DNA of 36,575 nt, taken from the NCBI GenBank assembly GCA_902596605.1, contig CACJUU010000013.1, positions 22,501 to 59,075 of the forward strand, in the 5' to 3' direction. A program made the position numbers and the translations under genes. Positions within the stretch are counted from its first letter, which is position 1, and each line of letters begins with the position of its first letter. Shown piece after piece: positions 33,045 to 36,575 of this stretch. Origin of the DNA: an uncultured Alphaproteobacteria bacterium (lineage in GTDB: Bacteria > Pseudomonadota > Alphaproteobacteria > Rhodobacterales > Rhodobacteraceae). The notes under the pieces are model-generated. The model worked only from the letters and a program-made list of their open reading frames with translations, did not search any database and was not told the DNA's origin.

Positions 33045-34361
33045 ATGGCAGAGATTCTAGAATTAAAACTTGAAGATGCATCATTGGGTGAGATTGCAGA
33101 GTTAGCGTTAAAAGCAATTGGGGCAAATGCTTCAGCAAAAAAAAACATAGATGTTAAAGATGTTTCTGGAAATAGCGGTGCCAAAACGTATGTCTGTTCC
33201 CTCCACAAGGTTCCAAAGTGCATAGTCAAAGTCAGCAGTTCTAAAAGCATTATGAGTTCACAACCAATAACGCAAAAGAGAGTATCGCTCGCTACCGAAG
33301 TTCTTCGACATCAAAAACTTGCTCCCCCAATTATTTTAAAAGGAACTGACTTTCATATTGAGCGCTCAGCTGGAATTTCCGTAATGCAGGATTTTTTCCA
33401 TTTCAACGAAGAGTTAGCGCCACCTGATAAAATAGCTGAAGTTTTAGCAAAATTGCACTCAGCACCAACAAACTGGTATGATCAATTGAGAGCTGAATTT
33501 TTAAATGGAGATAAATTTTTGTCTTCAGCATTACATTCGGTTGCACCTCATGCCCCATTTTGGTGTCTGCCATGGTCCGGGATTGATACAAAAATGCCGG
33601 TACTTGGAGTAGGTAACCCAGATCCAAAAATTGCAAAAAGAATTTTTGACCTTGGTGTAAAAACTGGAGTTTTTGAAAAAATCATACAGTGTGAGGCCTT
33701 TTCCCCTGTTTCGGAAGCCGCAAGACGGCAGGTGGTCGTTCATAATGATTTTAAGCCAGATAACGTATTATATAATCCTGAGTCCAAAGAGCTTACGGTC
33801 ATAGACTATGATCTGGTTCAAGTTGGAGCAGCAGTAATGGATTTTGGATTGCCATACATGATGTGGCTAGGGTCGAGGTTTACGGACTATGCATATAGAA
33901 GAGATTTTATAAAATCATATCTTCATCATTCTAACCTTCCAACAGACGAAAAAAGTGTTAGGGATATGATGATTGATTGTGAAATAAATACTATAGTGGC
34001 ATTTCCTGGACTATTAGCAAATATTTATGATGCAGAAATTCCACTGCTCCGTGGGGTTGATCACCCTACAGCTAAATCAGGATATATAGCCCAGTCATCT
34101 GAAGCTTCTCCTACGGGATTGGAACTTATAGACCTTCTAGCTGAAGCTGTTTTAAAAGTTAAATCAAACGCAGATTTAATCACTTCGACCCTTGAGCAAG
34201 GGCTAGTGGTAACGATTTTCAAGAATAAGGGCTTGGGATCAAATTTGCTCTATTCCTGGCTAAAAGAAATGCAAGAAAATAATATGCTCCGGCTTTTTGG
34301 CATCGCAGAGACTGATGGAGCTGAACTATTTGTTTCAGATCACGCCAGAAAGAAAAAATAG
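33045..34361 (+). CDS. Choline kinase/aminoglycoside phosphotransferase-fold protein
   Basis: The 438-residue protein has the protein-kinase-like fold of small-molecule kinases. The catalytic loop VVHNDFKPDNVLY has its His at 233 (Brenner motif H-x-D-x4-N), and the metal-binding loop is VIDYDLVQVGAAVMDFG. An N-lobe with KCIVKVSSS (ATP Lys) and LAPPIILKG precedes it. This layout is that of choline/ethanolamine kinases and APH enzymes; the precise substrate is unknown. The last 100 residues look like a helical extra domain, longer than in typical choline kinases (about 300-360 residues). No ribosome-binding site is seen at the ATG. Confidence 0.82.
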   Translation: MAEILELKLEDASLGEIAELALKAIGANASAKKNIDVKDVSGNSGAKTYVCSLHKVPKCIVKVSSSKSIMSSQPITQKRVSLATEVLRHQKLAPPIILKGTDFHIERSAGISVMQDFFHFNEELAPPDKIAEVLAKLHSAPTNWYDQLRAEFLNGDKFLSSALHSVAPHAPFWCLPWSGIDTKMPVLGVGNPDPKIAKRIFDLGVKTGVFEKIIQCEAFSPVSEAARRQVVVHNDFKPDNVLYNPESKELTVIDYDLVQVGAAVMDFGLPYMMWLGSRFTDYAYRRDFIKSYLHHSNLPTDEKSVRDMMIDCEINTIVAFPGLLANIYDAEIPLLRGVDHPTAKSGYIAQSSEASPTGLELIDLLAEAVLKVKSNADLITSTLEQGLVVTIFKNKGLGSNLLYSWLKEMQENNMLRLFGIAETDGAELFVSDHARKKK

Positions 34362-34412
34362 ACGATTATATTTTCGATCGTGAATTAAAAATGATATCAA
34401 AATTCAACTAAC

Positions 34413-35261
34413 TTATTTATTCGCCGATACGTAATTGAGGCATGCCTTATAAGTAATTTCGTTGCCATTTTGTCGTTGTTCACATAATTGAATAATTTCA
34501 TTTTTTATCATTGAGATTTTTTCGCTTGATAAATTTTCTTCTGATAAAATCCTTGCTCTTGGACCAATCCCCATGAGAAGTTCAGCATCTTGCTTGGCGC
34601 TATCTTTTGTTGAGATAGATGTATATACCTTATCTATATTTATATTTTTAAATCCCGCTGATTCTAAGACTTTGTTAATATATTCAGGGTCACTGAATGC
34701 AAAGGGCCCTGGGTCCTTTGTTACCTTTGGCAGAACTTTTTCAGTATATTTAGTGATAATATCCATACCTTCAACTATAAACTCATTCTCCATCATATTT
34801 GTCCAACACACAAAATTTAGAGAACCGTTTGTCTGCATAGAACCATAAATATTTTTGAAGGCTTCTGAGGGACTTTCAAAAAACATTACACCAAATCGAG
34901 ATATAACTTTATCAAAGTAATTTTTATCAAAAGAATAATTCTGAGCATCACAATGCACAAATGTCATTGTATCGATATCTGAAAATTTACTTTTTGCATG
35001 ATCAAGCAAAGTTTTAGAAATATCGGCTCCAACAACATGGCCAGCATCAGCCAATAATTTTGATACTCGAAAAGTTGTATCACCACCTCCGCACCCGATA
35101 TCTAAAACTTTATCCGATGCCTTTATCTTCACTCTCGAAAAAAATTCGTCAGTTAGTATTGATAATCGCTCATTTAGTGCATCCTCATTTTTGACCCACT
35201 TAGGCCCAGATTTATCGTTCCAGTATTCGGATTGTTCTATGTTAATAATGTTTTGTTTCAT
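34413..35261 (-). CDS. SAM-dependent methyltransferase, UbiE-like
   Basis: The 282-residue protein has methyltransferase motif I VLDIGCGGGDTTF near 52, the acidic end of strand 2 in VVGADISKTLLDHA, an FVHCDAQNYSF segment and DKVISRFGVMFFESP (motif IV and following helix). The opening SEYWNDKSGPKWVKN is common in a family of UbiE-like enzymes that act on small molecules. The substrate is unknown. It follows the cyclase gene by 14 bp and is probably translated from the same message (AGG about 7-8 nt before the ATG). Confidence 0.85.
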   Translation of the reverse strand: MKQNIINIEQSEYWNDKSGPKWVKNEDALNERLSILTDEFFSRVKIKASDKVLDIGCGGGDTTFRVSKLLADAGHVVGADISKTLLDHAKSKFSDIDTMTFVHCDAQNYSFDKNYFDKVISRFGVMFFESPSEAFKNIYGSMQTNGSLNFVCWTNMMENEFIVEGMDIITKYTEKVLPKVTKDPGPFAFSDPEYINKVLESAGFKNINIDKVYTSISTKDSAKQDAELLMGIGPRARILSEENLSSEKISMIKNEIIQLCEQRQNGNEITYKACLNYVSANK

Positions 35262-35275
35262 ATCGTGCCCTGCTT

Positions 35276-36575
35276 TTAAGATTTCTGAATCCAGATGTAG
35301 CTATCTGCTTCCTGTGTAGGAATAACTGTAAGTGGCTCGCAATCTTTTTCTACTTCTTTCGGTTGTAGTCCAACCCATTTTCTCACTTCACCTGATCTAA
35401 AACAAAACTCACTATTATGATAAGGACATAAGATAGTTCCTTCATCCGTTATCTGACCTATGTCCAATGGTAAATTCATATGAGGACATAAATTCTCAAT
35501 AGCAAAGATTCCTTCCTGATTTATGAGAAGAAATTCTTTTCCATTATATTCAAACTTTTTCTTTTCTCCGACATCGAGCTCACTGATAGGCAAAGTCCTT
35601 ATCCAAGTGTTGCCATCAATCTCTTTTACTTTAATATCAACGTGATCTATTAACTTATCTTTGTTTAGACCGCTAACCTCATGCAAGGTAATTAAGTTAC
35701 TAGATCCCCTTAATTTCAATCGCACAAAATTTCTTACATCAACAGCGTCTTTAATTCTTTCATAAGCGACATCGGAAATAAGAAAACGTGTTCCCGCCTC
35801 TTTATTTATAGCTTCAATTCTACTGGCGATATTTACAGTGTCTCCAATTATGGTAAATTTTTTGTCTTCGCCAAAACCAACAGAACCTAGAATGGCTTCA
35901 CCATAATGAACACCTATTCGTATATCAAAATCTCTACCGTAAGCTTGAGACAGATAATCCTTAAATTCGTCCATAGCTTGTAGCATTTCTAACGCTGTAT
36001 TTGCTGCTCTAAGTGTCTGTTGTCTTGAGTCTTTGAGACCAAAGATAGCCAGAATTGCATCACCAATATAATTATTTATCTCCCCACCATTTTTAATGAT
36101 GATTTCGCGCATTATAGAGATGTATCTATTTAAAATGAATATCACATCATAAGCAGCAAGCGCCTCGGAAAAAGGGGTAAAACCCTTTATATCGCAAAAC
36201 ATTACCGTCAAATTTCTTATAGTACCCACGGACTCTAGTTTCGTATCGGACAATTTATTTGAATTGCTCAAATCCCTCTTGTCGAGGAGAAGCCTTCTGT
36301 ACGAAACAGGTCCACTTATTGTGGTCTGGCAGGCTAGTCTTATATTGTTCGGAAAGGAAAGCTTATCAGATAGCTTTCTCTCAGGATCTGATCTCGGAGA
36401 ACAATTTTCTAATCCTTCTGTAATTTCAACTCTGCAAGTAGAGCATTTTCCAGTACCTCCGCAAGCACTTAAGTGTGATATATTATTTCTAATTGATGCT
36501 GTGAGTATTGTTTCATTTACACCTACCTCTATTTTTTTCTTGTCAGGTTGTACTAGTGCAGAAAAGAGATCTCCA
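35276..36575 (-). CDS. Ferredoxin-cyclase-Rieske fusion: redox-linked class III nucleotide cyclase, 5' part cut by window edge
   Basis: About 432 residues are visible and the ORF is open at 36575; a TTG at 36271 is internal. First comes a [2Fe-2S] ferredoxin domain with CGGTGKCSTC (CX5CX2C) and a fourth Cys in RLACQT. Then a class III cyclase: VMFCDIKGFTPFSE (metal Asp), YIGDAILAIFG (second Asp), and IIGDTVNIASRIE (Asn and Arg), all catalytic residues kept. Last is a Rieske domain: ICPH-like LCPHMNLPL, 17 residues between CPH and CPYH, then FCFRSGEVRKW. It would make cAMP (or cGMP) under control of iron-sulfur redox state (inference). Ferredoxin-cyclase fusions are known; the added Rieske domain seems unusual. 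Confidence 0.88.
   Translation of the reverse strand, partial: GDLFSALVQPDKKKIEVGVNETILTASIRNNISHLSACGGTGKCSTCRVEITEGLENCSPRSDPERKLSDKLSFPNNIRLACQTTISGPVSYRRLLLDKRDLSNSNKLSDTKLESVGTIRNLTVMFCDIKGFTPFSEALAAYDVIFILNRYISIMREIIIKNGGEINNYIGDAILAIFGLKDSRQQTLRAANTALEMLQAMDEFKDYLSQAYGRDFDIRIGVHYGEAILGSVGFGEDKKFTIIGDTVNIASRIEAINKEAGTRFLISDVAYERIKDAVDVRNFVRLKLRGSSNLITLHEVSGLNKDKLIDHVDIKVKEIDGNTWIRTLPISELDVGEKKKFEYNGKEFLLINQEGIFAIENLCPHMNLPLDIGQITDEGTILCPYHNSEFCFRSGEVRKWVGLQPKEVEKDCEPLTVIPTQEADSYIWIQKS

Noticed and set aside
35276-36271. Cyclase-Rieske gene starting at TTG 36271
   Set aside because: The same frame stays open upstream and encodes a ferredoxin domain up to the window edge, so this TTG is internal.
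1-36575. CRISPR array, insertion sequence or integrase
   Set aside because: No regularly spaced identical repeats, transposase or recombinase motifs were found on either strand.

Overview
The window reads as a chromosomal stretch of an AT-rich alphaproteobacterium, probably a streamlined marine one (inference). Support: the zinc-free form of ribosomal protein L36; the runs rppH-ctpA-gpmI-rlmH-rsfS and ilvE next to a PetR-like response regulator; an RpoH-type sigma factor whose region 2 resembles the second heat-shock sigma of Rhodobacter; an alphaproteobacterial SH3/2-hydroxyacid dehydrogenase pair; short intergenic gaps; and several TTG starts.

Region 1 (1-17406) is mostly housekeeping. clpB (cut by the left edge) and pyrF diverge from overlapping promoters. 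An N-formylglutamate amidohydrolase, tRNA-Val(GAC), rpmJ, an FMN-dependent 2-hydroxyacid dehydrogenase and a DUF1285 gene follow. A long minus-strand run carries rppH, ctpA, gpmI, rlmH, rsfS, a nucleoside hydrolase and ilvE. After the divergent PetR-like regulator come an SH3 protein, a D-2-hydroxyacid dehydrogenase, a MoeB-type E1-like enzyme, coenzyme A genes coaC and coaB (split where most bacteria have one fused gene), rpoH and a tiny lipoprotein gene.

Region 2 (17427-21177) holds rmuC, mutL and lspA on the minus strand, then tRNA-Ser(GCT).

Region 3 (21178-31010) looks accessory: a passenger-less inverse-autotransporter barrel overlapping a secreted-protein gene, a winged-helix gene, a 60-bp dyad array of GATAT/ATATC half-sites, a methyltransferase, a secreted protein ending in a winged helix, GAF, GYD and GFA-family proteins, a rhomboid lacking its serine, a fasciclin protein, a crotonase and a 43-residue membrane peptide. 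An undescribed-looking intergenic repeat occurs here as two full copies of 87 nt (about 79% identical by hand count) and two partial copies. An 11-nt copy of the tRNA-Ser 3' end lies at 30999-31009, so this block might be an island, although no integrase is present.

Region 4 (31083-36575) encodes a hotdog thioesterase-like protein, an M20 amidohydrolase, a choline-kinase-like phosphotransferase, a methyltransferase and, cut by the right edge, a protein with a [2Fe-2S] ferredoxin domain, a class III nucleotide cyclase and a Rieske domain. The last is the most unusual protein in the window. All positions and identities were worked out by eye from the sequence, with no database search.
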